DNA of 64,000 nt, from assembly GCA_937146765.1 (NCBI GenBank), contig CAKZRP010000038.1:1-64000 (forward strand). Reading direction: 5' to 3'. The notes under the pieces were generated by a model. The model did no database searches. It was not told where the DNA came from and saw only the letters and a list, made by a program, of their open reading frames with translations. This DNA comes from an uncultured Paracoccaceae bacterium (GTDB lineage: Bacteria > Pseudomonadota > Alphaproteobacteria > Rhodobacterales > Rhodobacteraceae). This document shows positions 52,245 to 60,931 of this stretch, in pieces; within the stretch, counting starts at the first letter, position 1; each line of letters opens with the position of its first letter. Position numbers and translations under genes: made by a program.

Positions 52245-53261
52245 ATGAGCCGCCGTATCATCTTCCACATCGGACCGGCCAAGACCGGCACCAGCAGCCT
52301 GCAGGATTCGCTTTATGCGGCGCAGGACCATCTGATGGCGCAGGGTGTCGCCTATCCGACGCTGGGCCGCTACGACCGGATGCCGAAGCTGCCGGGCCAT
52401 CACGGCTTGCCCGCGGCGCTGCAGGCGGGGCTTGCGTTGCCGGTGCCGCTGATGGAGTGGATCGGCGATCTGCCGCGGGACCACGTGGTGGTCTTCTCGT
52501 CGGAGGATTTCTCCAACCTCGCGGTCGAGCAGGTGGCGGCGCTGGCGGCGCAGATTCCCGGCGCCGAGGTGGAGGTGGTCTATTATGCCCGTCGCTGGGA
52601 TCGGCTGATGCCCTCGGTCTGGCAGGAGCTGGTGAAACATGGCTCCAGCCGCAGCTATCCGGAGTTCCTCAACCAGCAGACCGCGGCGCCGCGGGCCAGT
52701 TTCTACCTGAACTATGCCATGGTGCTCGACCGCTGGGCGCAGGTCTTCGGGACCGGCTCGATCCGGCTCTGGTCCTTTGACAATGCGATCGAGGAGACCG
52801 GCGATATCGTCGCCCATTTCTGCCGCCGGGTGCTGGAAGTGACGCCGCCGCCGCCGCAGGCGCAGGAGCGCAACAGCAGTTGGCCGGCCAGCTCGACCGA
52901 GATCCTGCGGCTCCTGAACCGGCTCAGCTTCGGCACCGGGGCAGGCACGCCCAGCGTGCGCCAGCGGCTGTGGCAGGCGCTGCCGCTGCTGGCGGCGGAG
53001 ATGGCGGAGCTGGAGGCCGAGCTTGCCCCCTTCCTGCGCCGCTGCCGCCCCTGTGCGCCGCTGGTGCTGCATGCGCTGGAGCATGAGCTGCTGCAGCGCT
53101 ATGGCGGCCAGCTGGGCAATCCGACCGCGGCGGGGGGGCTGTTTCCCCTGGGCGATTTTGCCGAGGCCGGTTATTACGACAGCGATCATCTGCTGATCAG
53201 CCGCAGCGCCGCCCTGATCCGCGACCTGCACCAGAAGCTGGAGCTCCCCCTGGCGGAGTGA
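52245..53261 (+). CDS. Sulfotransferase-like protein with intact P-loop
   Basis: The 338-residue protein begins MSRRIIFHIGPAKTGTSSLQDSLY, an intact 5'-phosphosulfate loop (Lys-Thr-Gly-Thr-Ser-Ser). The later VEVVYYARRWDRLMPSVWQELVK supplies the expected Arg and Ser of the 3'-phosphate site. It is related in layout to the proteins at 26225 and 27422. No signal peptide is present. It stands alone on the plus strand between the RgpF-WbsX gene and the RTX gene. Polysaccharide sulfation is the favoured role. Confidence 0.8.
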   Translation: MSRRIIFHIGPAKTGTSSLQDSLYAAQDHLMAQGVAYPTLGRYDRMPKLPGHHGLPAALQAGLALPVPLMEWIGDLPRDHVVVFSSEDFSNLAVEQVAALAAQIPGAEVEVVYYARRWDRLMPSVWQELVKHGSSRSYPEFLNQQTAAPRASFYLNYAMVLDRWAQVFGTGSIRLWSFDNAIEETGDIVAHFCRRVLEVTPPPPQAQERNSSWPASSTEILRLLNRLSFGTGAGTPSVRQRLWQALPLLAAEMAELEAELAPFLRRCRPCAPLVLHALEHELLQRYGGQLGNPTAAGGLFPLGDFAEAGYYDSDHLLISRSAALIRDLHQKLELPLAE

Positions 53262-53267
53262 GGCCCA

Positions 53268-53286
53268 GGGGCCCCGATCGGGCCCC
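53268..53286. terminator. GC-rich hairpin between converging genes
   Basis: GGGGCCC (53268-53274) pairs with GGGCCCC (53280-53286) around CGATC; further CCCCGG/CCGGGG pairing follows. It lies between the sulfotransferase stop (53261) and the RTX stop (53307). There is no T-run, so efficiency is uncertain. Confidence 0.5.
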
Positions 53287-53306
53287 GGCCTGAACCGGAC
53301 CGGGGC

Positions 53307-55538
53307 TCAGAGCAGGTCATAAACCACATCGGAGCCCGCCACCCGCAGCAGGATCTCGTCCTGGGCGGCGCCATCCACCAGCGCCCAGATGATCTGGCCG
53401 GTGGGGCGGTAGATCACGAAGGCCTCGGCCAGGTCATCGTCGCCGGAGCGCTCGCCCTGGGCATCGGTGGTATGGGCATAGTTGATCTGGAACTGGCCGG
53501 GCAGGGCGCCGGGCTGGCCGAACAGCAGCACATCGCCCTCGGCGGCGCTATAGTCCTGGATCCAGTCGGAGCCATGGTCGGCAATGCCGAGGTGATAGAA
53601 GACATCCGCGCCGCTGCCGCCATTGATGCGGTCATGGCCAAAGCCGCCATTGACGAAGTCACGCCCGGCGCCACCGAAGACCAGATCGGAATAGACGCCG
53701 CCGTTCAGCACGTCATCGCCGTCCTGGCCGATCACCTCATCGGCGCCCCAGCCGCCCTCGAGGGTGTCATTGCCCTCCTGGCCGTAGATCAGATCGTTGC
53801 CGTAGCCGCCGTCGATCACGTCATTGCCGGCGCCGCCATAGATCACGTCGCGCAGGTCCAGCTGGTCATCGCCGCCGATGAGCGTGTCGTCGCCGGCGCC
53901 GCCGTTCAGCGTGTCGGCGCCGCGGCCGCCCTCCAGCCGGTCGTTGCCACCATGGCCGAGCAACCGGTCGTTGCCATCGTCGCCGATCAGCACCCCGTCG
54001 CTGTCGTCATCCTCCAGCAGGTCATCGCCGGCGGTGCCGTAGAGCGTGGTCTCCTCGGGCAGGGGGAACTGGCTGACCGGGGTACGCAGGACCTCCAGCA
54101 TCAGGTCGCGGTCGACATCGAAATCCCGCAGCCGCACCCCGGTGAGGGTCAGGCTGAAGCCCTCGTAGTGCAGCAGCAGGTCGCTGCCGCTCTGCACCAG
54201 CCGGACCTGGGTGCCGTCGCGCAGCAGCGGCAGGCCGGAGAGGTCGAGCCGGTCGCTGCCGGGGGCGAAATCCGACACCCGGCCGAGATGGCCCTGGGCA
54301 TTGGCCACCGCATCGGTGAAGACAAAGACATCCGCCCCGGCGCCGCCGGTCAGCACCTGATTGACATTGCCGGCGGTCAGCACGTCGTCGCGACCGCCGC
54401 CGCTGACCTGCGCCCCGGCGGCGCTGGCACTGCGCAAGAGGCCGAGCCCGGAGAGATCCACCGCCAGGTGCTGCAGGCCGAGGCCGCCTTCGGGGCTGGC
54501 GTAGATATGCAGGGTGCTGTTCGCCACATGCAGGGCGAGGCCGGAGACCGCGCGGATCGGCCGGTCGCCATCGGCGCTCCAGGGCAGATCCGCCAGCGGC
54601 GTCAACAGCCCGCCGGGCAGGAGTGCGAAGATCGAACAGCCGCCATCGCTGCCCGCCGCCACCACCAGCGTCCAGTCGTCGCTGCGGGTGACGGCGATCT
54701 CGCTGACATTGGCAAAATAGCTGCTGCTGCTGTCGTTGACATGATCCACCGCGGTGAGGCTGCCATCGCTGCCCACCGCCACGACGGTGAGGCTGTCGCT
54801 GCCGGCCGCGCCGAGCAGCGCATAGCTGCGCCCGCCCTCGGTGACACTGGCCAGCACCGTCGGCGTGTCAATGCCCGCTCCCTCGGCGGCGCCGAAGGCG
54901 TCCAGCGCCTGCAGTCTGCCATTGGCCAGCAGCCGGAAGCTGCGCAGGCTGTCGCTGTCGGCATGGGCGGAGAGCACGATGTCGCCCTGCGCCAGCGTCA
55001 GCGCGGTGACGTGATCGCCGCTGGCGGGCAGGGTGACCCGGTCCTGCCGGGTGAGGCTGCCTGCCTGCATCTGCCAGCTGATCAGCCCGGTGGTGCCGGC
55101 GGTGATCAGCTGGGCGGCGCTGCCTTCCTGCACCACCAGACTTGCGGTGATCCGGCCGCTGCTGCCGGCCAGAAGCTGGCTGGCGGGATCGAGGCTCTGG
55201 CGGGCGGCAAGGCCGCCGTCGGCCTCCAGGCTGTAGCCCCAGCCGCCGCCGCTGGCCGGCCCCAGCGGCATCACGCTGGAGCGGCCCGCGAGGGTGACCA
55301 GGTGGAGATCCATGCCGGACATGCCGCTCGGCGAGGGCGCATAGGGGCGATAGTCCTCGAAGCGGGCGCTGCCGCTGCCGGAGAGGGCAAAGGAGACCAG
55401 CCCGCCCCCCGCTGCCGAGGCCGCCACGAGCCTGGCACCGCCCGCGCTGGCAAAGACCGCCAGTTCCGTCACCGGCGCCATCTCCGGCAGGGCCGAAATC
55501 CCGATCCAGTTGCTGCCTGTTGCGCTCAGCCTTGCCAT
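53307..55538 (-). CDS. RTX calcium-binding secreted protein with N-terminal beta-propeller-like region
   Basis: The 743-residue protein has no N-terminal signal peptide, as expected for type I secretion. Residues 1-about 370 form repeated strand motifs (LVVAAGSDGGCSIFALLPGG and similar) resembling a lactonase-type propeller. Residues about 385-480 contain one isolated GGAGADVFVF unit. Residues about 500-640 hold about a dozen GGxGxDxhx nonapeptides (GNDRLLGHGGNDRLEGG and following). The tail PTGQIIWALVDGAAQDEILL is shared with the fragment at 1-96. A biofilm matrix or adhesion role is likely but unproven. No exporter gene is in the window. Confidence 0.9.
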   Translation of the reverse strand: MARLSATGSNWIGISALPEMAPVTELAVFASAGGARLVAASAAGGGLVSFALSGSGSARFEDYRPYAPSPSGMSGMDLHLVTLAGRSSVMPLGPASGGGWGYSLEADGGLAARQSLDPASQLLAGSSGRITASLVVQEGSAAQLITAGTTGLISWQMQAGSLTRQDRVTLPASGDHVTALTLAQGDIVLSAHADSDSLRSFRLLANGRLQALDAFGAAEGAGIDTPTVLASVTEGGRSYALLGAAGSDSLTVVAVGSDGSLTAVDHVNDSSSSYFANVSEIAVTRSDDWTLVVAAGSDGGCSIFALLPGGLLTPLADLPWSADGDRPIRAVSGLALHVANSTLHIYASPEGGLGLQHLAVDLSGLGLLRSASAAGAQVSGGGRDDVLTAGNVNQVLTGGAGADVFVFTDAVANAQGHLGRVSDFAPGSDRLDLSGLPLLRDGTQVRLVQSGSDLLLHYEGFSLTLTGVRLRDFDVDRDLMLEVLRTPVSQFPLPEETTLYGTAGDDLLEDDDSDGVLIGDDGNDRLLGHGGNDRLEGGRGADTLNGGAGDDTLIGGDDQLDLRDVIYGGAGNDVIDGGYGNDLIYGQEGNDTLEGGWGADEVIGQDGDDVLNGGVYSDLVFGGAGRDFVNGGFGHDRINGGSGADVFYHLGIADHGSDWIQDYSAAEGDVLLFGQPGALPGQFQINYAHTTDAQGERSGDDDLAEAFVIYRPTGQIIWALVDGAAQDEILLRVAGSDVVYDLL

Positions 55539-55826
55539 GCGACCCGCTCCTACCTTTGACCACCACGGCGGCGAAGATCACGGGGGCGGCGGGCGAGACA
55601 GGGGGCGGAAATATGGCGACGGGGCGGCGCTTGTGTAGCATTTTCCCCATCTCGGGGTCAGTTGGGGCAAAGGGGTAGGATTGCCCTCGGGATAGGGACA
55701 ATCCGGCGGGGAGGGGCTTCGGCCAAACTCCATTGATTTCACACCCTTGGCATGTTTCAACAGCAAGAGGGTATCGGCTCCAGCCCGGAGGCGGCCTCTT
55801 CCGGACCTCTGCGCAGGGATCAGAAC
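55539..55826. other. Divergent promoter region between RTX gene and ugd
   Basis: The 288-base gap contains no supported gene. It must carry promoters for the RTX gene (minus) and for ugd-epimerase-manC (plus). No motif is clear by eye. Confidence 0.4.
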
Positions 55827-56993
55827 ATGAAAATCGCGGTTGCCGGTCTCGGCTATGTGGGCCTGTCCAATGCGGTCCTGCTGGCGCAGCACAATGAGGT
55901 GGTGGCGGTCGATATCTCCGAGGCCCGGGTCGATCAGGTCAATGCCCGCCACTGCCCGATCGTCGATGCGGAGCTGGAGGACTTCCTCGCCCATCGCCCG
56001 CTGCGCCTCACCGCCACCTGCGATGGCGATGCGGCCTATGCCGGGGCCGATTACGTGATCGTCGCCACCCCGACCAATTACGACCCCAAGCACAATTACT
56101 TTGACACCTCCAGCGTCGAGGCGGTGATCGCCCGGGTCATCGCGGTCAATCCGGAGGCCACTGTGGTCATCAAATCGACCATTCCGGTGGGCTTCGTGCG
56201 CGATCTGAGGGCGCGGCTCGGGACCGACCAGGTGATCTTTTCCCCGGAGTTCCTGCGCGAGGGACGGGCGCTTTACGACAACCTGCACCCCTCCCGCATC
56301 ATCGTCGGCGAACGCAGCGCGCGCGCCCGGATCTTTGCCGATCTGCTGCTCGGGGGTGCCGAGAAGCAGGATGTGGCGGTGCTCTTCACCGATCCCGACG
56401 AGGCGGAGGCGATCAAGCTCTTTGCCAATACCTATCTCGCCATGCGGGTGGCCTTCTTCAACGAGCTCGACAGCTATGCCATGGCCGGGGGCATGGACAC
56501 GCGGCAGATCATCGACGGCATCAGCCTCGATCCGCGCATCGGCGGCCATTACAACAACCCCTCCTTCGGCTATGGCGGCTATTGCCTGCCCAAGGACACC
56601 AAGCAGCTCCTGGCCAATTACAACCACGTGCCGCAGAACCTGATCCGCGCCATCGTGGATGCCAACCGCACCCGCAAGGATTTCCTCAGCGACCAGATCC
56701 TGATGCGCGGCCCCAGGGTGGTGGGCATCTACCGGCTGGTGATGAAGGCGGGGTCGGACAATTACCGCCAGTCCTCCATCCAGGGCATCATGAAACGGTT
56801 GAAGGCCAAGGGCGTCGAGGTCATCGTCTACGAGCCGGTGCTGGAGACGGAGGAGTTCTTCCGCAGCCGGGTGCTGCGGGATCTCGCCGCCTTCAAGGAG
56901 GAGGCCGACCTGATCGTGGCCAACCGGATGACCGGGGAGATTGCGGATGTGGCCGACAAGGTCTTCACCCGCGACCTCTTTGGCGGTGACTGA
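55827..56993 (+). CDS. ugd: UDP-glucose 6-dehydrogenase
   Basis: The 388-residue protein has [22 protein letters not shown] (NAD), [51 protein letters not shown] and the catalytic [14 protein letters not shown] (Cys). Length and all motifs match the short E. coli-type Ugd. It oxidises UDP-glucose to UDP-glucuronate. AGGGA lies upstream of the ATG at 55827. It starts a three-gene plus-strand group with the epimerase 19 bases downstream. Confidence 0.97.
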   Translation: MKIAVAGLGYVGLSNAVLLAQHNEVVAVDISEARVDQVNARHCPIVDAELEDFLAHRPLRLTATCDGDAAYAGADYVIVATPTNYDPKHNYFDTSSVEAVIARVIAVNPEATVVIKSTIPVGFVRDLRARLGTDQVIFSPEFLREGRALYDNLHPSRIIVGERSARARIFADLLLGGAEKQDVAVLFTDPDEAEAIKLFANTYLAMRVAFFNELDSYAMAGGMDTRQIIDGISLDPRIGGHYNNPSFGYGGYCLPKDTKQLLANYNHVPQNLIRAIVDANRTRKDFLSDQILMRGPRVVGIYRLVMKAGSDNYRQSSIQGIMKRLKAKGVEVIVYEPVLETEEFFRSRVLRDLAAFKEEADLIVANRMTGEIADVADKVFTRDLFGGD

Positions 56994-57012
56994 CAGCAGA
57001 AGGATCCCCGGG

Positions 57013-58074
57013 ATGCAGACCGTCCTGATCACCGGCTCGGCCGGTTTCATCGGCTTTCACCTCGCCCGGCTGCTCCTGGAGCGGGGCCTGCGGGTGGTGG
57101 GGCTCGATGCGCTCAGCGACTATTACGATGTCGCCCTGAAGGAAAAGCGCCACGCGATGCTGGCGGAGCTGGGCGGGGAGAATTTCCTGCCGGTCATCGG
57201 CCGGGTGGAAGAACCGGGGCTCTTGCTGCGGCTCTTTGCGGCGCACCGACCCGATCAGGTGGTGCATCTGGCGGCCCAGGCGGGGGTGCGCTACTCGATC
57301 GAGAACCCGCGCTCCTATCTCGAGAGCAATCTGATCGGCACCTTCGAGCTGCTCGAGGCCGCCCGCGCCCATCCGCCGGCGCATATGCTCCTGGCCTCCA
57401 CCTCCTCGGCCTATGGGGCCAATACGCAGATGCCCTACGGCGAGACCCAGAAGGCCGATCACCAGATGTCCTTTTACGCGGCGACCAAGAAATCGACCGA
57501 GAACATGGCGCATTCCTATGCCCATCTCTTTGACCTGCCGGTCACCATGTTCCGCTTCTTCACCGTCTACGGCCCCTGGGGGCGGCCCGACATGGCGCTG
57601 TTCAAATTCACCCGCGCAATCCTCGCGGGGGAGCCGATCGAGGTCTATAATCACGGCGAGATGCGGCGGGACTTCACCTATGTGAGCGACCTGGTGGAGG
57701 CGATCCGCCTTCTGCTCGCAGCGGTGCCCGAGCGCCCGCGGGACGGGGCGGTGCCCGCGGGCGACAGCCTGTCGCCGGTGGCCCCCTTCCGGGTGGTCAA
57801 TATCGGCAATTCCGAAAGCGTCGCCCTCAGCCGCTTCATCGCCGCCATCGAGGCCGCCACCGGGCTTGAAGCCCGGCGCCATCTGCTGCCGATGCAGCCC
57901 GGCGACGTGCCGGCGACCTGGGCCGAGACCGGGCTTTTGACCCGGCTCACCGGCTATGCGCCGCAGACCCCGGTGGAGGAGGGGGTGCGCCGCTTCGTCG
58001 AGTGGTACCGGGCCTATTACCGGCCCAATATGGCCGGGAAGAACGCAGGTCTGGACACGGGGCAGGCGGGCTGA
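57013..58074 (+). CDS. UDP-glucuronate 4-epimerase-like SDR enzyme
   Basis: The 353-residue protein has VLITGSAGFIGFHLARLLLERG, HLAAQAGVRYSIENPRSYLESN, LLASTSSAYGANTQMPYGE, the catalytic YAATKKSTE and FRFFTVYGPWGRPDMALFKF. This set is typical of UDP-glucuronate 4-epimerases, which make UDP-galacturonate. AAGGA precedes the ATG at 57013. Placement directly after ugd supports the assignment. Confidence 0.93.
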   Translation: MQTVLITGSAGFIGFHLARLLLERGLRVVGLDALSDYYDVALKEKRHAMLAELGGENFLPVIGRVEEPGLLLRLFAAHRPDQVVHLAAQAGVRYSIENPRSYLESNLIGTFELLEAARAHPPAHMLLASTSSAYGANTQMPYGETQKADHQMSFYAATKKSTENMAHSYAHLFDLPVTMFRFFTVYGPWGRPDMALFKFTRAILAGEPIEVYNHGEMRRDFTYVSDLVEAIRLLLAAVPERPRDGAVPAGDSLSPVAPFRVVNIGNSESVALSRFIAAIEAATGLEARRHLLPMQPGDVPATWAETGLLTRLTGYAPQTPVEEGVRRFVEWYRAYYRPNMAGKNAGLDTGQAG

Positions 58075-58076
58075 CC

Positions 58077-58094
58077 GCGGCGCGCTTGCGCCGC
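58077..58094 (+). terminator. Hairpin after the epimerase gene
   Basis: GCGGCGC (58077-58083), loop GCTT, GCGCCGC (58088-58094) form a perfect stem directly after the stop codon. There is no T-run, so it may only attenuate transcription into manC. Confidence 0.4.
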
Positions 58095-58205
58095 GCAGGG
58101 CACAGGCACAGCCGGGCCTCCCCCGGCCCGGCCCCCAGCCTTGTCAGGGGGGCGTCAGTTGACTAGGACAGTGGGGAACCCCGGTTTTCCTTTAGAGCGT
58201 GTCCC

Positions 58206-59639
58206 ATGCCCCTTATTCCAGTTCTTCTCTGCGGTGGCTCCGGCACCCGGCTGTGGCCCCTGTCCCGCAAGAGCTATCCCAAGCAATTTGTGCAGCTGAT
58301 GGGGGAAGAGACCCTGTTCCAGGCCTCGGCCCGGCGGCTCAGCGGCACGGTGGCGGGCCAGGCGTTTTCCGCCCCGATGGTGCTGACCAATGCCGATTTC
58401 CGCTTCATCGTGACCGAGCAGTTGCAGGCGGCGGGCATCGACCCCGGCGCCATCCTGATCGAGCCGGAGGGGCGCAATACCGCCCCGGCGGTGCTGGCGG
58501 CGGCGCTGCGGGCCGAGGCCGAGGATCCCGAGGCGGTGCTGCTGGTGGCACCCTCGGACCATGTGGTGCCCGATGTGGCCGCCTTTCACGCGGCGGTGGC
58601 GCGCGGCCTTGCGGCGGTGGCCGAGGGACAGCTGGTGACCTTCGGCATCACCCCGAGCCATGCGGAGACCGCCTATGGCTATCTCGAACTGGCCGAGGCC
58701 CCCGGCGCCGAGGGCGCCCCGGTGGCGCTGAAGCAATTCGTCGAGAAGCCCGATGCCGCCCGCGCCGCCGCCATGCTGGCGGCCGGCAATTTCAAATGGA
58801 ACGCCGGCATCTTCCTCTTTGCCGCCAAGGACATCATCGCCGCTTTCGAGGCCCATGCGCCGGCGCTGATCGCCCCGGTGCGCGCCGCCCTCGACCAGGC
58901 CCAGGCGGATCTGGGCTTCCTGCGGCTGGCGCCGGAGCCCTGGGGACAGGCGGAGGAGATCTCCATCGACTACGCGGTGATGGAGAAGGCCAGGAACCTC
59001 TCCGTGGTGCCCTTTGACGCCGCCTGGTCCGATCTCGGTGGCTGGGATGCGGTCTGGCGCGAGAGCGGCCCGGATGCGGATGGCGTGGTCGCCAGTGGCG
59101 GCGCCACCGCCATCGAGTGCCGTGACACGCTTCTGCGCTCGGACAGCGACCGGCTGGAGGTGGTCGGTATCGGCCTGGAGGGCATTATCGCGGTGGCGAT
59201 GAATGACGCGGTGCTGGTGGCGGACAAGTCCCGTGCCCAGGATGTCAAGCGCGCGGTGGCGGCGCTGAAGGAGAAGGGCGCGGCCCAGGCGGTGCAATTT
59301 CCCAAGGATCACCGGCCCTGGGGCTGGTTCGAAAGCCTCGCGGTGGGCAGCCGCTTCCAAGTGAAGCGCATCCTGGTGCACCCGGGGGCCAGCCTGTCCC
59401 TGCAGAGCCATTTCCACCGCTCCGAACATTGGATCGTGGTGGAGGGCACCGCGCGGGTCACCGTCGACGAGGAGGTGCGCCTGGTGACCGAGAACCAGTC
59501 CGTTTATATCCCGCTCGGCTCCCGGCACCGGATGGAGAACCCGGGCAAGGTGCCGATGGTGCTGATCGAGGTGCAGACCGGCGCCTATGTGGGCGAGGAT
59601 GACATCGTGCGCTACGAGGATGTCTACGCCCGCCACTAG
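58206..59639 (+). CDS. manC: Mannose-1-phosphate guanylyltransferase / mannose-6-phosphate isomerase
   Basis: The 477-residue bifunctional protein has the pyrophosphorylase motif LCGGSGTRLWPLSRKSYPKQF, FVEKPDAARA and an N-terminal nucleotidyltransferase fold. Its C-terminal cupin (RFQVKRILVHPGASLSLQSHFHRSEHWIVVEG) is the type II mannose-6-phosphate isomerase part. It makes GDP-mannose for mannose, fucose or rhamnose residues. There is no strong ribosome-binding site. No manB (phosphomannomutase) is in the window. Confidence 0.96.
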   Translation: MPLIPVLLCGGSGTRLWPLSRKSYPKQFVQLMGEETLFQASARRLSGTVAGQAFSAPMVLTNADFRFIVTEQLQAAGIDPGAILIEPEGRNTAPAVLAAALRAEAEDPEAVLLVAPSDHVVPDVAAFHAAVARGLAAVAEGQLVTFGITPSHAETAYGYLELAEAPGAEGAPVALKQFVEKPDAARAAAMLAAGNFKWNAGIFLFAAKDIIAAFEAHAPALIAPVRAALDQAQADLGFLRLAPEPWGQAEEISIDYAVMEKARNLSVVPFDAAWSDLGGWDAVWRESGPDADGVVASGGATAIECRDTLLRSDSDRLEVVGIGLEGIIAVAMNDAVLVADKSRAQDVKRAVAALKEKGAAQAVQFPKDHRPWGWFESLAVGSRFQVKRILVHPGASLSLQSHFHRSEHWIVVEGTARVTVDEEVRLVTENQSVYIPLGSRHRMENPGKVPMVLIEVQTGAYVGEDDIVRYEDVYARH

Positions 59640-59679
59640 GTCGGCAAGTCGGTCGGCTTGGGTTCTAAAAGGCGCGGGG

Positions 59680-59727
59680 CCGGATCACAGAGCGGATCAC
59701 AGGCCGAATCCCGGTGCGGATCTTTGG
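59680..59727. repeat. Imperfect 12-base tandem repeat
   Basis: Four consecutive 12-base units, CCGGATCACAGA, GCGGATCACAGG, CCGAATCCCGGT and GCGGATCTTTGG, lie between manC and its likely terminator. They are non-coding. Confidence 0.6.
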
Positions 59728-59753
59728 CCCGCGGCCTCCTTCGGGGCTGCGGG
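59728..59753 (+). terminator. Probable terminator downstream of manC
   Basis: CCCGCGGC (59728-59735) pairs with GCTGCGGG (59746-59753), allowing one G-T pair. A T-run is lacking. Confidence 0.45.
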
Positions 59754-59890
59754 TCACCTCTGCATGAATAGTTTTACCATAAGATAGATTACAGGATTCA
59801 ATACTCCCCAAGGGTGCGCGCTACCCCCAACTGCGACTCCTATTAGAAGCCAAAGGGTTATCTAATGAGGCGAACTGGAGCCGACAAAGA

Positions 59891-60097
59891 ATGAACTATG
59901 AGCAGTGCGTGCGAGCCACATTCTTAGACTGGGAAAGCTGGCTGATAGCAGTGATCGCCTTGGCAGCGTTTCTCATTCTGCGCCGCTTCAGACGAACAAT
60001 TCTAGCGATTGGTTCTGGCGTTGTCGGCGTCTGCCTGGCGTTGTCGTGGGCCTATTTGTTCCATGAGCTGAACTGTGTCGAACTGATCGGTTTGTAA
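59891..60097 (+). CDS. Small putative two-span membrane protein
   Basis: The 68-residue reading frame encodes two hydrophobic segments (WLIAVIALAAFLIL and AIGSGVVGVCLALSWAYLF) separated by a basic loop RRFRRT, a plausible inner-membrane hairpin. GGAG lies ten bases before the ATG. It stands alone, and no homologue is recognised. The non-random hydrophobic pattern is the only support. Confidence 0.4.
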   Translation: MNYEQCVRATFLDWESWLIAVIALAAFLILRRFRRTILAIGSGVVGVCLALSWAYLFHELNCVELIGL

Positions 60098-60931
60098 AAC
60101 ACAGCAGCGCAAAGTTACTTTGGTCTGGCTTGTATCCCGCAAGGCTTTTCAGCCCTGCGATATTTGAGGTCTCCGGGCTGCTAAGCCTTGCTACCGTCAG
60201 CGCTATTGGTGACACGTCTGCTTTGCAAACCGAGTGACATTTCTACTTGGTTGCAACACGTCTGCGCAGCCCTGCTCTGTCATACTCTTTTGGGGAGAGT
60301 GACAGTGCTGAATGGCGCATCGGGTCTGTCCGGCTGTGCAAGCCCCGGGACAGTCTCCTTGGCTACAACATGATCCGAGAAGGGGCCAGTGGGTGACCGG
60401 GTGCCTTCCTGTACTTCCTTTATTTCATTATTTGAAATCTGCAAAAAAACGGACCTGCCCCCGCAGAATCCAAACCCCTTGCACCTCCAGAGATCCGGCC
60501 GCCGGATCCGTCGTATTTTAGCAATCACGACCAGGCTTTCCCCTTCCGGTGCGGCCGTCGCCTGGAAACACTTTGGCCTTTCATAATTCTCATTGAAAAC
60601 AAAGATATGCCACAGTTTCGCCACAGGTTTGCACCGCTTGCGTGCTGCCGGACCGATGGGGAAGAGCCCTGTATTCCTTGGTCTTTGCCGTGAAACACGC
60701 CAATATTTTATGGCAAAACGGTGCAGGCAGCCCCCATTGGCGGGCTCTTGCCGAGCACCGGCGGACCCTCGCTTGTTTCCGAAGTTTTAAATACAACCGT
60801 AAAGGTTCCGCTAACTTCTCCCATGGTTCCGCCGCTTTTTGACCACACTGCCTAAGCATTTCTGGCTCCAGACGCCAGCTGAACGGGCTGGCAGAGAATT
60901 TCACATCCCCGAGTGAACAGGAGCGTGCACG
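60098..60931. other. Long AT-richer gene-free region upstream of the metallopeptidase
   Basis: This 834-base stretch has no convincing gene; the short frames in it lack ribosome-binding sites and family similarity. Its composition is less GC-rich than neighbouring genes. It contains the long imperfect hairpin at 60139-60191, and the last part must hold the promoter of the M10 gene. It may be a remnant of an inserted or decayed element, but no transposase or terminal repeat was recognised. Confidence 0.45.
60139..60191. repeat. Long imperfect inverted repeat
   Basis: GCAAGGCTTTTCAGCCC (60139-60155) and GGGCTGCTAAGCCTTGC (60175-60191) pair at 15 of 17 positions around a 19-base loop. It lies 40 bases after the small membrane ORF. 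It could terminate that transcript, but there is no T-run. Confidence 0.7.

Noticed and set aside
49874-52780. A 968-codon open frame on the plus strand
   Set aside because: It mirrors the RgpF-WbsX gene and runs out of frame into the sulfotransferase gene; no recognisable domain.
60280-60624. A 114-codon minus-strand frame in the orphan region
   Set aside because: No ribosome-binding site, no family similarity and irregular composition.
60098-60931. A transposon or IS remnant
   Set aside because: No transposase fragment, no target-site duplication and no terminal inverted repeats at matching ends were found; only the internal hairpin is present.
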